A DNA stretch of 64,000 bases from Parafrankia irregularis (GCF_001536285.1 NZ_FAOZ01000023.1:1-64000), one strand, 5' to 3'. Shown: positions 34,708 to 44,594, numbered from the stretch's first letter. Notes: generated from the letters alone by a model not told the origin. Numbers and translations: made by a program.

Positions 34708-36624
34708 GTGACCTTGCCATCCGTTCGGACCCCGCGTGACGCCACCGATGTGCTGCGCCGGGTCTTCGGCTACGAGTCCTTCCGCGACGGTCAGCGCCAG
34801 ATCATCGAGCACGTCGTCGGCGGTGGTGACGCGCTGGTGCTGATGCCGACGGGGGGCGGCAAGTCACTGTGCTACCAGATTCCGGCGCTGGTGCGCCCGG
34901 GCACCGGCGTGGTCGTCTCACCGCTGATCGCGCTCATGCAGGACCAGGTGGACGCGTTGCGCGCGCTGGGCGTCCAGGCGGGCTTCCTCAACTCCACCCA
35001 GGACGACGGCGCCCGCCGCGAGGTGGAGGCCGCGTTCGTCGACGGGGAGCTCGACCTGCTCTACCTGGCCCCCGAGCGGCTACGGCTGCGTTCCACCGCG
35101 GAGCTGCTCGACCGGGGCGAGATCGCGTTGTTCGCGATCGACGAGGCGCACTGTGTCGCGCAGTGGGGGCACGACTTCCGTCCCGACTACCTGCTGCTGT
35201 CCGAGCTGCGCCAGCGCTGGCCCGAGGTGCCCCGCATCGCGCTGACCGCCACCGCCACACCGGCGACCCACAAGGAGATCACCACCCGGCTCGGGCTGGA
35301 GAACGCCCAGCACTTCGTCGCGGACTTCGACCGCCCCAACATCCAGTACCGCATGGTGGCGAAGCGGGAGCCGAAGGCGCAGCTGCTGGAGTTCCTGCGC
35401 ACCGAACACGCGGCGGACGCGGGCATCGTCTACTGCCTGTCCCGCTCCTCGGTGGAGAAGACGGCGGACTACCTGGTCGCCAACGGCATCACCGCACTGC
35501 CCTACCACGCCGGTCTCGACGCGCGGGTCCGTGCCGAGCACCAGGCCCGGTTCCTGCGGGAGGACGGCCTGGTGATGGTCGCGACCATCGCCTTCGGGAT
35601 GGGTATCGACAAGCCGGACGTGCGGTTCGTCGCCCATCTCGACCTGCCCAAGTCGATCGAGGGCTACTACCAGGAGACGGGGCGCGCGGGCCGGGATGGT
35701 CAGCGCGCCACCGCGTGGCTCGCCTACGGCCTGCAGGATGTCGTCCAGCTCCGGCGGCTCATCGAGGCCTCGGAGGGCGACGCCGCGCACCGCCGGCGCC
35801 TCAGCCACCACCTCGACTCGATGCTCGCGCTGTGCGAGACGGTCGAATGCCGCCGCATCGGGCTGCTGTCGTACTTCGGGCAGCAGTTGTCGGCCCCGTG
35901 CGGGAACTGCGACACCTGCCTGCACCCGCAGCAGACCTGGGACGCGACCGTGCCCGCGCAGAAGCTGCTTTCGGCGGTGCTACGGCTGCAGCGGGAACGC
36001 CGGCAGAAGTTCGGTGCCGGCCACCTCATCGACATCCTGCTGGGCCGGCGTACCCCCAAGGTCAGCCAGCACAGTCACGACACTCTGACCGTGTTCGGTA
36101 TCGGCACCGAACTCAGCGAGGCCGCCTGGCGCGGAGTCGTCCGCCAGCTGTTGGCGCAGGGGCTGCTGGCGGTGGAGGGCGAGCACGGCACGCTGCTGCT
36201 CACCGACACGAGCGCGGAGGTCCTGCGCAAGGAGCGGGTCGTGTCGATGCGGCGCGAACCCGAGCGTGCGCCCCGTGCGGCCGGCGGAGGCGGCGCAGGC
36301 GGCGCGGCGCCCAAGGCCCGTCGCGCCGAGCCGGTCGAGCTTTCCGCGCAGGCGCAGCCGGTGTTCGAACGGCTGCGGTCCTGGCGGGGGGCGACCGCCA
36401 AGGAACTGGGCATCCCCGCCTACATGATCTTCCATGACGCCACCCTGCGCGAGATCGCCACCCGAACACCGACCTCGCTCACGGAGCTCGCGGCCATCAG
36501 TGGTGTCGGCGAGAACAAGCTCGCCAAGTTCGGGCAGCAGATCCTCGACACCCTCACCGAGGCCGAGAAGCCCAGCGGGACGGACCCTGCCGAACCGGAG
36601 GTGACCGAGCCGGAGCCGGCCTGA
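34708..36624 (+). CDS. recQ: ATP-dependent DNA helicase RecQ
   Basis: A 638-residue RecQ helicase. Motif 0 (FRDGQRQII), Walker A (MPTGGGKSL, ~46-54), the DEAH box (~145-148) followed by the aromatic loop [13 protein letters not shown], and motif VI ([11 protein letters not shown]) are intact. The zinc site shows C-x-PCGNCDTC near 395. A winged-helix RQC domain and a C-terminal HRDC domain ([16 protein letters not shown]) complete the bacterial arrangement. An Arg/Gly/Ala-rich linker (~510-545) precedes HRDC. It unwinds DNA 3'-5' in recombination and fork repair. The start is GTG. Confidence 0.95.
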   Translation: MTLPSVRTPRDATDVLRRVFGYESFRDGQRQIIEHVVGGGDALVLMPTGGGKSLCYQIPALVRPGTGVVVSPLIALMQDQVDALRALGVQAGFLNSTQDDGARREVEAAFVDGELDLLYLAPERLRLRSTAELLDRGEIALFAIDEAHCVAQWGHDFRPDYLLLSELRQRWPEVPRIALTATATPATHKEITTRLGLENAQHFVADFDRPNIQYRMVAKREPKAQLLEFLRTEHAADAGIVYCLSRSSVEKTADYLVANGITALPYHAGLDARVRAEHQARFLREDGLVMVATIAFGMGIDKPDVRFVAHLDLPKSIEGYYQETGRAGRDGQRATAWLAYGLQDVVQLRRLIEASEGDAAHRRRLSHHLDSMLALCETVECRRIGLLSYFGQQLSAPCGNCDTCLHPQQTWDATVPAQKLLSAVLRLQRERRQKFGAGHLIDILLGRRTPKVSQHSHDTLTVFGIGTELSEAAWRGVVRQLLAQGLLAVEGEHGTLLLTDTSAEVLRKERVVSMRREPERAPRAAGGGGAGGAAPKARRAEPVELSAQAQPVFERLRSWRGATAKELGIPAYMIFHDATLREIATRTPTSLTELAAISGVGENKLAKFGQQILDTLTEAEKPSGTDPAEPEVTEPEPA

Positions 36625-36653
36625 CCTCGCCGCCGGGCGCGGCTCAGACCGGC

Positions 36654-39332
36654 TCAGATCGGCTCGTGCCGGCGGATCTTCTCCTGCAGGCGGATCGTCG
36701 CCGGGCCCGGGGCCACCCGCAGTTCGCGGGCCAGCACCTCGGCGCAGGTACGGAACTGCAGCAACGCCAGATGGGGCTGGCCCTGCCGGCTGTGGCAGCG
36801 CATCAGGCGGCGGTGCGCGTCCTCCCGGCACGGGTCACGGTCGAGGATCTGCCGGCACAGCAACGCGCACATCGCGTAACGCCGGTTACCGAGGTACAGC
36901 GAGCTGAGCTGGTCGAGGGCCTCGAGATAGGTCAGGCGGAACTGCTCCCGCGGCAGCACCATCCAGTCGTCGGTCCGCGTGCCAGCCAGGAAGTCGCCCC
37001 GGTAGAGCGCGACCGCCGCCTCCCACTCGGCCACCGCGTCGTCGCCCCGTCCCAGGTCGGTGAGCCGCCGTCCCGCCCGCACATGGTGTTCGAACACGTC
37101 CGCGTCGACCGAGACCGCCACGTCGGGGGCAAGGCGGTAGATGCCGCGTTCGAACACCACGACCGGGCCTCGGGTCGTCTCCCGCAGCACCCGGCGCAGG
37201 CCGGAGACCGCGACCTGGAGGCTGTTGCGTGCCGCGGCGGGATCCACGCCCGGCCACAACACCTCCATGACGACCTCACGCACAGGCGTGTCAGCGCGGT
37301 GCAACACCAGGTAGGCCAGCAGCGCACGCTGCCGTGAGCCCCAGCCCGCCACCGGCCGCCCGTTCACCGCGACCGACAGCGGGCCCAGGACATGGACGAC
37401 CATCTCCGGCCGGGCGCAGCCGTCCATCGCGGCGTCGGCCGGACGGCGCTGCGTGACGACAGTCAGGTCCACCGACAACTCGGTCGCTGTCTGACCGCCC
37501 TCATCGGTCGGATCGCCACCTGCCTCGCCAGCCGCGGCGGCACCGGCCGCCGGGCCCGGTTCCTCCGCGAACTTCGGCGCGCTGAAAGCCGTGGACAGGT
37601 GCGCGCGCAGCAACGCCATGGTCGCCTCCTCCGAACGGGCGAGCTCCGCCGCGGCCGCGGCATGCTCACGCCTGTCCCGGCGGAGGTCGACGACCCGCCG
37701 AACCAACCGGTCCGCCTCGGCCACCATGGGCGATCCGCTGGCCAGGCCCGTCGGCACCGCCTTCACGGCGGCTTGGAAGAATCCCGCCGCGGTCTCCGGA
37801 TCGCCGCCCAGCACATGGAGCCCGCCCAGATGCCAGGCCGCGGCGGCCTCCACCGTCGCGTCGCCGGACACCCGGGCGAGCGCCTCGGCCTGTTCGGCAC
37901 GGCTGGTCGCGCCAGCCAGATCACCGGTGATCGCGGTGAGCCGGCTGGCGGCGAGGAGCCGCCGGGAGGCCGCCTCGGGCGGCCCGTGCTCCCCGCGATG
38001 GCCGTGACGACCGTGCTGCCCCGACGGCCCGGGCAGCCCGGGTATCCCCTCCTGCCGGTGCGGTGCATTCTGCCGGTGCTGCCCGGCCGTTGCCGTCATG
38101 TCGAGCCAGCATCGGGCGAGATCTGTCCGGCCTCGGGAGAACGCGACATGGGCGGCCGCGTCCAGCAGGACCGGTTCGGCCTCCAGGGCATCGGCGGAAA
38201 GCCCGTCCAGCCAACGCCCGAGGGTGCCCCACTGACCACTGGCGATCAGGTCGTCAGCCACCTGGCGCAGTGCCCACACCAGGGTCGGTTGATCGTCAAG
38301 GCCGGCAAGCATCGGAATCGCGCGTTCGACGGCACCACGCCGCAGCAGGCCAAGCGCGATCCCGCGCTCCGTGTCACGGTCCAGGTGGCCATCGCCGGCG
38401 AGGGCGGCGGCCAGCGGCGCCTGCCAGACGGTCCGGATGCGTGACCAGCCGCCGACGAGTGGCTGGAACCAGGGCCCCTGGATCTGCCCGTACACGCGGT
38501 CGTGTTCGTGATCGTGGTCGTCCACCGCCGCATAGCCCACCCGCAGGATCCGGGCCAGGGCGCGGCGCGAGCCCGCGTCAACGCGGGACAGGGCTGTCTG
38601 AGCCACCGCTGTCAGTACCTCGGGCAGCGAGGAGGCACGCAAGACGCGGATGATCTCGCTGTCCGTGAGCGACGATTGGGCGAAGGCGAGCGCGGCGCGG
38701 ACGGCGGCGGACCGGCGCAGCAGAGTGGCGGCACGCCACCGCCACCGGCCGAGACCGGCGGGCAGGGCGACCGCGGGATCAGGCGCCTCCAACTGCGCAG
38801 CGGTGGGCGCCCGGTCGGCTTTCAGCACACCGGCGCCCGGCAGCGTCGCGTGCCCGATCACGACCCGCGGCGTCGCCGCCGGCAGTGCCGGGAGGACATA
38901 TCTGCAGGCCAGCTCCAGGGACGGACCGTGCGGGTCCACGCGGTCCGCGTTCTCCAGGACCAGCGCCGCGTCCGACGGGAGCTGGTCGGCCAGCGCCGCT
39001 CCGAGGGCCTGGTAGAGCCCGTCCCAGCCGAAGATCGGCCCCGGCCACGCACCGGACCGTGCCAGCAGCGCGGCGCCGAAGCCGGGTAGCTGGCGCCGCA
39101 CCGCGGCCACCATCGTCATGAGCAGGGTCGCGGGGTCGCGGTCCTCGACACCGAGGCGCAGCCAGACCGGCCGCCGCCCCACTTCCGTCAGGGCTGTCGC
39201 CAAACCCTCGGTAAGCAGGCTTCCCGGTGCGGCCACAAGGACGGTAACGCCGCCGCGCGCCGCCTCCGTGAATACCGAATGTGTGGCCACGTCCTGGCCC
39301 GCGACGGGCTCCAGCATCTTGCCCGCAAGCAT
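36654..39332 (-). CDS. Large regulator with C-terminal SARP/BTAD domain
   Basis: An 892-residue protein. The C-terminal ~250 residues are a SARP-type module. An OmpR-like winged helix (VHVLGPLSVAVNGRPVAGWG, LLAYLVLHRADTPVREVVME) is followed by the BTAD helices (YLEALDQLSSLYLGNRRYAM). The N-terminal half resembles the ATPase/TPR part of LuxR/MalT-type regulators, but the place of the P-loop reads AAPGSLLTEG without GKT, so ATP binding looks lost. A Gly/His-rich insert lies near 430-450. DNA-binding and BTAD domains normally sit at the N terminus of SARPs; here they are at the end. No obvious target cluster adjoins it. Confidence 0.8.
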   Translation of the reverse strand: MLAGKMLEPVAGQDVATHSVFTEAARGGVTVLVAAPGSLLTEGLATALTEVGRRPVWLRLGVEDRDPATLLMTMVAAVRRQLPGFGAALLARSGAWPGPIFGWDGLYQALGAALADQLPSDAALVLENADRVDPHGPSLELACRYVLPALPAATPRVVIGHATLPGAGVLKADRAPTAAQLEAPDPAVALPAGLGRWRWRAATLLRRSAAVRAALAFAQSSLTDSEIIRVLRASSLPEVLTAVAQTALSRVDAGSRRALARILRVGYAAVDDHDHEHDRVYGQIQGPWFQPLVGGWSRIRTVWQAPLAAALAGDGHLDRDTERGIALGLLRRGAVERAIPMLAGLDDQPTLVWALRQVADDLIASGQWGTLGRWLDGLSADALEAEPVLLDAAAHVAFSRGRTDLARCWLDMTATAGQHRQNAPHRQEGIPGLPGPSGQHGRHGHRGEHGPPEAASRRLLAASRLTAITGDLAGATSRAEQAEALARVSGDATVEAAAAWHLGGLHVLGGDPETAAGFFQAAVKAVPTGLASGSPMVAEADRLVRRVVDLRRDRREHAAAAAELARSEEATMALLRAHLSTAFSAPKFAEEPGPAAGAAAAGEAGGDPTDEGGQTATELSVDLTVVTQRRPADAAMDGCARPEMVVHVLGPLSVAVNGRPVAGWGSRQRALLAYLVLHRADTPVREVVMEVLWPGVDPAAARNSLQVAVSGLRRVLRETTRGPVVVFERGIYRLAPDVAVSVDADVFEHHVRAGRRLTDLGRGDDAVAEWEAAVALYRGDFLAGTRTDDWMVLPREQFRLTYLEALDQLSSLYLGNRRYAMCALLCRQILDRDPCREDAHRRLMRCHSRQGQPHLALLQFRTCAEVLARELRVAPGPATIRLQEKIRRHEPI

Positions 39333-39739
39333 ACGTCCCCCAGCTGCCCATCCCCCGGAAGCGCTGTCGAGCAGCAGGCAACATCTTTATCACTTGCGGA
39401 TCAGAAATACTCGGTCTTTTCGCCGGCCTGGCGACGAGAGCAACCGTCCAGCCGCCTATGCCGCTCATGGTGCGCCACAGGGATGACCGTTTGTTTCCTG
39501 CGGCGACCAGGCTGCCTGGTTCCTCGCGCACCTCGTCATCGGCGACGACGAAGAACTCGCCACGCAGTGGCACGGGTGATTCCAGGTCACTGACCAGCGG
39601 TGATCGACCGACGGCACCCCCGACGCGGCCCCTTAACCAGAACGCGCCGAGCCTTAAGCCCGACCAGCAAGATCATTAATTGGGTCGGTTTAGACAGAGT
39701 GCCATACCCGGCTCGCCCGGCGGCGAGCGACAAACCGAC
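39333..39739. other. Intergenic region upstream of the SARP-type regulator
   Basis: This 407-base gap between divergent genes is AT-richer than average. CCTTAA occurs twice, 21 bases apart (39631, 39652). I could not assign a promoter with confidence, and no open frame is convincing. Confidence 0.5.
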
Positions 39740-40198
39740 ATGAGGGGACATCGAGCGGTGCCACGATCCGGAGAACCACAGGGAAAGATCGAGATCAGCG
39801 ATGTCGTCCAGATCGCCGATGACAGTGGAATCAGCCCGCCCAGCATCATCGAGCTGGGGGATCCGTTCAAGCTGTGGGTCGAGTTCTCGTTGTTGACCCC
39901 CGACCTCCACCTGCTCGAGGATTTCCTCAGCTACGAGGTCCGATACTGGGCGAACGCAGTCGACGCACCGCGCCCGCCGTATGTGATCGCGCCCCGTAAG
40001 GAGTCCACGGTCTTCGGGAGGCACGTCTATTCGCAGGCGGAGACCGAGCGGGAGATACCCGCCGGCAGCCTGCCGCCCGGCATCTACCAGATCGGCGCGT
40101 TCGTCAAGTTCACCCTGGTCAGCCCGGTCGCCACCGAGCGTCGATTCCCGCTGGCGGCGGACACCGAGCCGCGCTACCTCCACATCTACGAGCCGTAG
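39740..40198 (+). CDS. Unknown protein, predicted beta-sandwich, paralogue of the next gene
   Basis: A 152-residue protein from the ATG at 39740; a GTG at 39758 behind GAGGGG is an equally likely start (146 residues). It appears all-beta: VIELGDPFKLWVEFSLL-type strands, YEVRYWANAV, then a PPGIYQIGAFVKFTL strand and a final PRYLHIYEP. The C-terminal ~35 residues align by eye with those of the protein at 40528 (G-x-YQ-x-x-A-x-V ... PL ... HIYE / HFDIFE). No signal peptide or membrane segment is seen. I do not know the family. Confidence 0.65.
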   Translation: MRGHRAVPRSGEPQGKIEISDVVQIADDSGISPPSIIELGDPFKLWVEFSLLTPDLHLLEDFLSYEVRYWANAVDAPRPPYVIAPRKESTVFGRHVYSQAETEREIPAGSLPPGIYQIGAFVKFTLVSPVATERRFPLAADTEPRYLHIYEP

Positions 40199-40527
40199 CC
40201 GACCCGTAGCGACGGTGACCGGCCTGGAGACCACGCGTCCCGGCCGCCACAGCACCTTGGTGGCGGCCGGGACACGCCCACAGCACGCCACTGCGCGGCC
40301 AGTCTCCCGGCCGCCCCCGCCGGCGCGAACACCGGAACAAGAGGCGAAGTGCCGCGCGGACGCGGGCGTGAACCCGCGAGGACCCCGATGGCGCGAAATC
40401 CAGGGTCTGGCGGTGGGAACGCCGGGCACCTACCGGCCCCGACGATCTCCGATATCACGACAGGGCCCGCCTGAATGCGCGTCGAGTCTTTGCCCGCAAC
40501 CCCACCGAACACGTCAGCGAGAATGAC
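40199..40527. other. Intergenic region with hairpin
   Basis: The 329-base gap between the two paralogue genes holds the perfect hairpin at 40237-40273. The rest shows no recognisable gene or site. Confidence 0.55.
40237..40273 (+). terminator. Hairpin terminator candidate
   Basis: GTCCCGGCCGCCAC (40237-40250) pairs perfectly with 40260-40273 around a 9-base loop, 38 bases after the stop of the upstream gene. There is no T-run. Confidence 0.65.
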
Positions 40528-41319
40528 ATGAGATATTCCGGTGAACAGCTCGATCCGACGGGGAACCGGACAGGCGAGATCCCCCTTCAGACCGGTTTTC
40601 CCGCAACGGACGACCCGGCAGGAGAACAGCACGCCGAGGGTCCGCAGACGTCCCAACCGCAGACCGAAAGCGGCGGGGAGCCGACCGGAGAGGGACAGCG
40701 TGAGGAAAGTTTCGTGCTTCGACTCCTGGTCGATGCGGACGGGGTCCGCAGCACCAGCATCCGCGCGGTGCGGGGGCAGGCCGAAGCACGCTGGCCGTCC
40801 TGGCGGCCCGCCGAGCTGGTTACCTTTGTCGAATCCCAGCTGACAGGTCTCACCCGTCCGCCCATGAGCCAGGATCGGACGGGCGCCACGGTCGCTATCC
40901 CCCAGATCACACCGACCCACCTGGATCTCCTTGCCGAGGTCAGGCCGAGCTCGCCGACGGCTGGATCTCCCTTTGACGTCCGGCTCTTTCTACACGTTGG
41001 AGAAAGGCCGTCGCCACACCGGTCAGACCAGCTCGAATTCCGGGCCGTCGCCCGGGTGAGCCCGCTGACCAGATCCATGCCGCATTCTGGTGCGGCGTGT
41101 TCCAGCGCCGAGATCAGCGTCGGCCAGGAGATGCCGTCACCGCTTCGCGCCCGCGGCACCGTGTCCGGAGCCGCGACGTCGATCCACCTGGCGGACCCGG
41201 GGCGCCCGGCCGGCCGATACCAGGTTGACGCGGTGGTCACAGTTCATATCCCAGGGGTCCGCCGCCCGGTCGGACTCGCCGGCATCGTCCCGTTGCATTT
41301 CGACATCTTCGAGAGTTGA
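40528..41319 (+). CDS. Unknown protein, predicted beta-sandwich, paralogue of the preceding gene
   Basis: A 263-residue protein. The first ~60 residues are polar and disordered (Gln, Glu, Gly, Pro). Next comes an alpha/beta stretch with SFVLRLLVDADGVRSTSIRA, where RSTSIRAVRGQAEARWPSW may be a small regulatory motif. The last ~150 residues are beta-rich: LDLLAEVRPSSPTAGSPFDV, RLFLHVGE, then GRYQVDAVVTVHIPGVRRP and PLHFDIFES. The end resembles that of the 39740 protein. It lies 490 bases before the conservon on the same strand. Function unknown. Confidence 0.65.
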   Translation: MRYSGEQLDPTGNRTGEIPLQTGFPATDDPAGEQHAEGPQTSQPQTESGGEPTGEGQREESFVLRLLVDADGVRSTSIRAVRGQAEARWPSWRPAELVTFVESQLTGLTRPPMSQDRTGATVAIPQITPTHLDLLAEVRPSSPTAGSPFDVRLFLHVGERPSPHRSDQLEFRAVARVSPLTRSMPHSGAACSSAEISVGQEMPSPLRARGTVSGAATSIHLADPGRPAGRYQVDAVVTVHIPGVRRPVGLAGIVPLHFDIFES

Positions 41320-41809
41320 TATAGCGAAGATGGTCCGCCTGCCTGATCCGCACCCGGAGTATCCAGGAGGCCGTCGGACCTGACATCCACACCACACCCA
41401 ACGGTGGTGACGGGCACGGACGCGGTGCCGCGACGTGGGGGCCACGCGGCGGGCCGGATACCTCGGGAGGCGAGATGTCGGATGCGAGGCCGTCGGACGC
41501 AGCCACTACCTGGCCGCCTACCGGTTCGCCTGCTCGTTCGCCTGCCCGTTCGTTCGGGCCCCACCATCCTGGACGGCTTTTGCACGTGCACCTGCACACA
41601 CGGATCGGCGGAGTCCGTCTTTACGCACCGCGACCCTTCGGAGTACCCGGACGAATCAAACCGAAAACATCGGAAACACACCGGAGCATCAGGGAGATGA
41701 TCGCCAAAAGTCGCAGTTGAACATAAACGAGACTTTCTGGTTGCATAGCCTCCCAACGGGGCCACCGGAGGCGGCTGGTTCCCAGACCCGACGAGAGCTG
41801 TGGGACGCG
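41320..41809. other. Intergenic region ahead of the conservon
   Basis: The 490-base gap contains open frames in phase with cvnA but without sensible protein character or a ribosome site, so I treat it as leader DNA. TTGAAC at 41717 may be a -35 box, but its -10 is unclear. Confidence 0.5.
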
Positions 41810-43714
41810 ATGACGACGCGGGCACGAGATCTGCTCAACCGATCACGCGCGCTCCTGGGAGCATCCCGCGACAGCACCACCGATCGGCCCGCCCTCGAGG
41901 ACGCGCCGAGCCCGCCCACGCGCGAGGCGGCTCGCAGCGAGCCCACCGCCGGCTCAGCGGTGGCCCCGACCCGGCCCGGGATCCGGGCTGTCGGGCTCGA
42001 GCGGCGCGCGATCCCGAGTACAACGGTCTCCCCCGGACTCGCCGCGACGGCCTCCGCGCCCGAGCCACCCACGACATCCCAGCCTCCCGCAGCATCCGAG
42101 CCGTCCACCACCGCCGAGGTGCTCTCCGCGATCTGCGCGGACATCGCGCTTCGTGACCTCAACCTCGTCGATCTTCTGCTCTCCCAGCTCGAGGAGATGG
42201 AGAGCGCCGAGGAGGACGCCGACCGGCTGGCGGAGCTGTACCGACTCGACCACCTCGCCGCCCGGCTGCGCCGCAACGCCGAGAACCTGCGTGTGCTCGC
42301 CGGTCACGATGCCAGCGAGGACTCCGCCGACAGCACCGCTTTCGTCGATGTCGTGCGCGCGGCGATGTCCTCCATCGACCATTTCTCCAGGGTCACGATC
42401 GGCAAGGTGGTCTCGCTCGGCATCATCGGGTTCGCCGCCGAGGACCTTGGGCGGGTCGTCGCCGAACTGTTGGACAACGCGACCAAGTCGTCCCCGCCCA
42501 CCACGCCGGTGCGCGTCGGGGTCCATCTCACCGAGACCGGCAGCGCCCTGCTGCGGGTCGAGGACGAAGGCATCGGCCTGCCCCCGGAACGGCTCGAACA
42601 GTTCAACACGCGGCTGGCCGAGGAGCCTGTCCTGGATGACGACGCCGTGCGGCACATGGGTCTGGCCGTGGTCCACCGACTGGCGATTCGGCACGGCCTG
42701 CGGATCTGGCTGGACTCCCGCCAGCCCCACGGTACGACCGCCTCGGTGCTGATTCCGTCCGGGCTGGTCTGTGAGCTCCCCGAGGGCAACTGGTCAGGCA
42801 CGCAGACGGTGCGCAGCCGTGAGGAGGCCGATTCCGATCGCGGTCGCCCCGAACCTCCCGGTGCCACGCTGCCCGCACCGCACAGCAACACGTTCCGACT
42901 GTCGGCCCTGCGCCGCGCAGCCGGGGTAGGGAACACGAGTCAGGGCACGGAGCAACGGCAACCGCCCTCGACGCTGTTCGGTGGGGCGGCGAAACCGACG
43001 TCTTCGGACGCCACCACGGCCGCCGGGCCCGTCCCGAGCACGGGTGACGGCGCAGGCCTGCCCGCCGGCCCGCCACCCCCGCATGCTCTGACGGACGGGA
43101 CGACCGCGACCGGTCTGCCTCGCCGCGTATCCCGCAGCCTGCGAAACCCGGCGAGCCCCCCGGCCGGTGCCGCGGCGCTCCCCGCCGCGGCCGACGTGCC
43201 GGCAGCGGACGCACCAGCACCGCGGACGGCGGCGAAGTCCACAGCTGCCGAGTCCACCACTGCCGAGTCCACCACTGCCGAGCCCCCGGATGCGGATGCG
43301 GGCACAGCGACGACAGACCTGACAACGACCGACCCGACAACGACCGGATTACCGATCGGCGCAGACGCACCTGGCGTGAACGAGCACGATTCGAACGAAT
43401 CCGATCCGGACAAGAACAAGCTGGACGGCAACGAACCCGGCGACACCCGCATCAACGGCACCGGGCTCAACGGCACCAAGCTCAACGGCACCAAGCTCAA
43501 CGGCACGAAGCTCAACGGCACGAAGCTCGATGGCACCAAGCTCAACGGCAGCGGACCCCGTGGCCACGAGCCCAAGGCTTCCGACTCTGACTCACCGGCG
43601 GCTCGCACCGAACGCAGGGCCGCCGACCACGCGAGACTGCTCGCGGATCTCGACGCCTTCACCGAAGGCGAACGGACTGCGCACAAGCACCAGCGAGGGG
43701 ACAAGGACCTGTGA
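41810..43714 (+). CDS. cvnA: Conservon sensor-like ATPase CvnA
   Basis: A 634-residue protein, first gene of a conservon. Helices at ~105-200 (LRDLNLVDLLLSQLEEMESA, YRLDHLAARLRRNAENLRVL) form the DHp-like part; the His in RLDHLAARLRRNAEN is the characteristic position. The HATPase domain (~205-325) has ELLDNATKSSPP (N box), VEDEGIGLPPE (G1) and HMGLAVVHRLA (G2). Unlike classical CvnA proteins I see no N-terminal sensory or membrane segment; the N terminus is a Pro/Ala/Ser-rich linker. The C-terminal ~270 residues are low complexity and include seven NGTKL-type pentads (43451-43555). GTGA overlap with cvnB. I start it at the ATG at 41810; the frame is open further upstream. Confidence 0.85.
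   Translation: MTTRARDLLNRSRALLGASRDSTTDRPALEDAPSPPTREAARSEPTAGSAVAPTRPGIRAVGLERRAIPSTTVSPGLAATASAPEPPTTSQPPAASEPSTTAEVLSAICADIALRDLNLVDLLLSQLEEMESAEEDADRLAELYRLDHLAARLRRNAENLRVLAGHDASEDSADSTAFVDVVRAAMSSIDHFSRVTIGKVVSLGIIGFAAEDLGRVVAELLDNATKSSPPTTPVRVGVHLTETGSALLRVEDEGIGLPPERLEQFNTRLAEEPVLDDDAVRHMGLAVVHRLAIRHGLRIWLDSRQPHGTTASVLIPSGLVCELPEGNWSGTQTVRSREEADSDRGRPEPPGATLPAPHSNTFRLSALRRAAGVGNTSQGTEQRQPPSTLFGGAAKPTSSDATTAAGPVPSTGDGAGLPAGPPPPHALTDGTTATGLPRRVSRSLRNPASPPAGAAALPAAADVPAADAPAPRTAAKSTAAESTTAESTTAEPPDADAGTATTDLTTTDPTTTGLPIGADAPGVNEHDSNESDPDKNKLDGNEPGDTRINGTGLNGTKLNGTKLNGTKLNGTKLDGTKLNGSGPRGHEPKASDSDSPAARTERRAADHARLLADLDAFTEGERTAHKHQRGDKDL
43451..43555 (+). repeat. 15-bp coding minisatellite x 7
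   Basis: Units of the type CTCAACGGCACCAAG run without gaps from 43451 to 43555 and encode LNGTK pentads in the C-terminal tail of CvnA. Two units are identical and the rest differ by one to three bases. Confidence 0.9.
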
Positions 43715-44160
43715 CGGATCAGATCCACCGCCCGGCGGACTTTGATTTCCGCTGGTTGATCAATGACTTCGTGGGCAAGGTCCATGGCGTCACCCATGCC
43801 CTGATCCTCTCCGCCGACGGGCTGTCCCTCACCGCCTCCGACGGCGTCTCGTCAGCGGAGCGCGACCAGCTCGCGGCGATCGCCAGCGCCATGATCAGCC
43901 TTGCCCGCAACAGCGCCCAGCTGTTCTCGAAGGGCACCTGCGAACAGATCATCGTCCGCCTGACCGGTGGCTACTTCCTGTTCATGGCCATCAACGACGG
44001 GGCCGGCCTCGCGGTGCTGACCGGTCCGGACTGCGACATGAAGGTGGTCGCCTATGAGATGACCCAGTTCGTGCTGCACGCCGGCCACGCGCTCACCCCG
44101 GAGCGGCGCGCGGATCTGCGTCGGGTGCTGGTGGCGCCCCAGATGCCGAGCCTGAGCTGA
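43711..44160 (+). CDS. cvnB: Conservon roadblock/LC7 protein CvnB
   Basis: A 149-residue roadblock/LC7-domain protein: FDFRWLINDFVGKVHGVTHA, LILSADGLSLTASDGV, DQLAAIASAMISLARNSAQL and GYFLFMAINDGAGLAVLTGP are the family blocks. In conservons this protein binds the GTPase CvnD and probably regulates it. The GTG start overlaps the cvnA stop. Confidence 0.93.
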   Translation: MTDQIHRPADFDFRWLINDFVGKVHGVTHALILSADGLSLTASDGVSSAERDQLAAIASAMISLARNSAQLFSKGTCEQIIVRLTGGYFLFMAINDGAGLAVLTGPDCDMKVVAYEMTQFVLHAGHALTPERRADLRRVLVAPQMPSLS

Positions 44161-44192
44161 GCCGGGCAGGTCACGAGCCGGGAACGCCCGAC

Positions 44193-44594
44193 ATGACGAC
44201 CAGTTCCGCGGGCGGCGCGCGGAACGCGCCGGGACCGGAGAAGAAACAGGGCTCGCGGAGCCGACGGATCCGCCCGTACGCCCTCACCGGCGGCCGTACC
44301 CGGACGCAGCACCCGCTGCTGATGGAGACGATGGTCTCCGTTCCGCAGTACGACCCGGCGCTCAGCGAGTCCCTCATGCCCGAGTCCCGGGTGCTCTACG
44401 AGCGGGCGCGGGGTCGGCTCTCGATCGCCGAGCTGTCCGCGCTGCTCTCGATCCCGCTGGGGGTCGTGCGCGTCCTGGTCGGTGATCTCGCCGCGCAGGG
44501 AGTGGTCCTCCTCCATCCCACCGCCGACACCTTCGACCATGATCACACCGTGTTGGAGAGGATCCTCAGTGGCCTGCGCGAGCTCCCCGCCTGA
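44193..44594 (+). CDS. cvnC: Conservon DUF742 protein CvnC
   Basis: A 133-residue DUF742 protein. RIRPYALTGGRTRTQHPLLM is the family signature (RPYALTGGRT), and LSIAELSALLSIPLGVVRVL followed by VGDLAAQGVVLLH forms the winged-helix part. It lies 32 bases after cvnB. Confidence 0.92.
   Translation: MTTSSAGGARNAPGPEKKQGSRSRRIRPYALTGGRTRTQHPLLMETMVSVPQYDPALSESLMPESRVLYERARGRLSIAELSALLSIPLGVVRVLVGDLAAQGVVLLHPTADTFDHDHTVLERILSGLRELPA

Noticed and set aside
39631-39657. CCTTAA direct repeat as a SARP-binding site
   Set aside because: Spacing of 21 bases does not match the 11-base-period heptamers known for SARP operators, and six-base matches are weak evidence.
40215-40526. 103-codon frame between the two paralogue genes
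   Set aside because: It spans the terminator-like hairpin, has no motif and reads as Arg/Pro-rich noise.
41435-41809. 125-residue N-terminal extension of CvnA
   Set aside because: The translated stretch is Arg/His/Cys-rich without helices or sensor motifs and has no ribosome site, so the gene start was placed at 41810.
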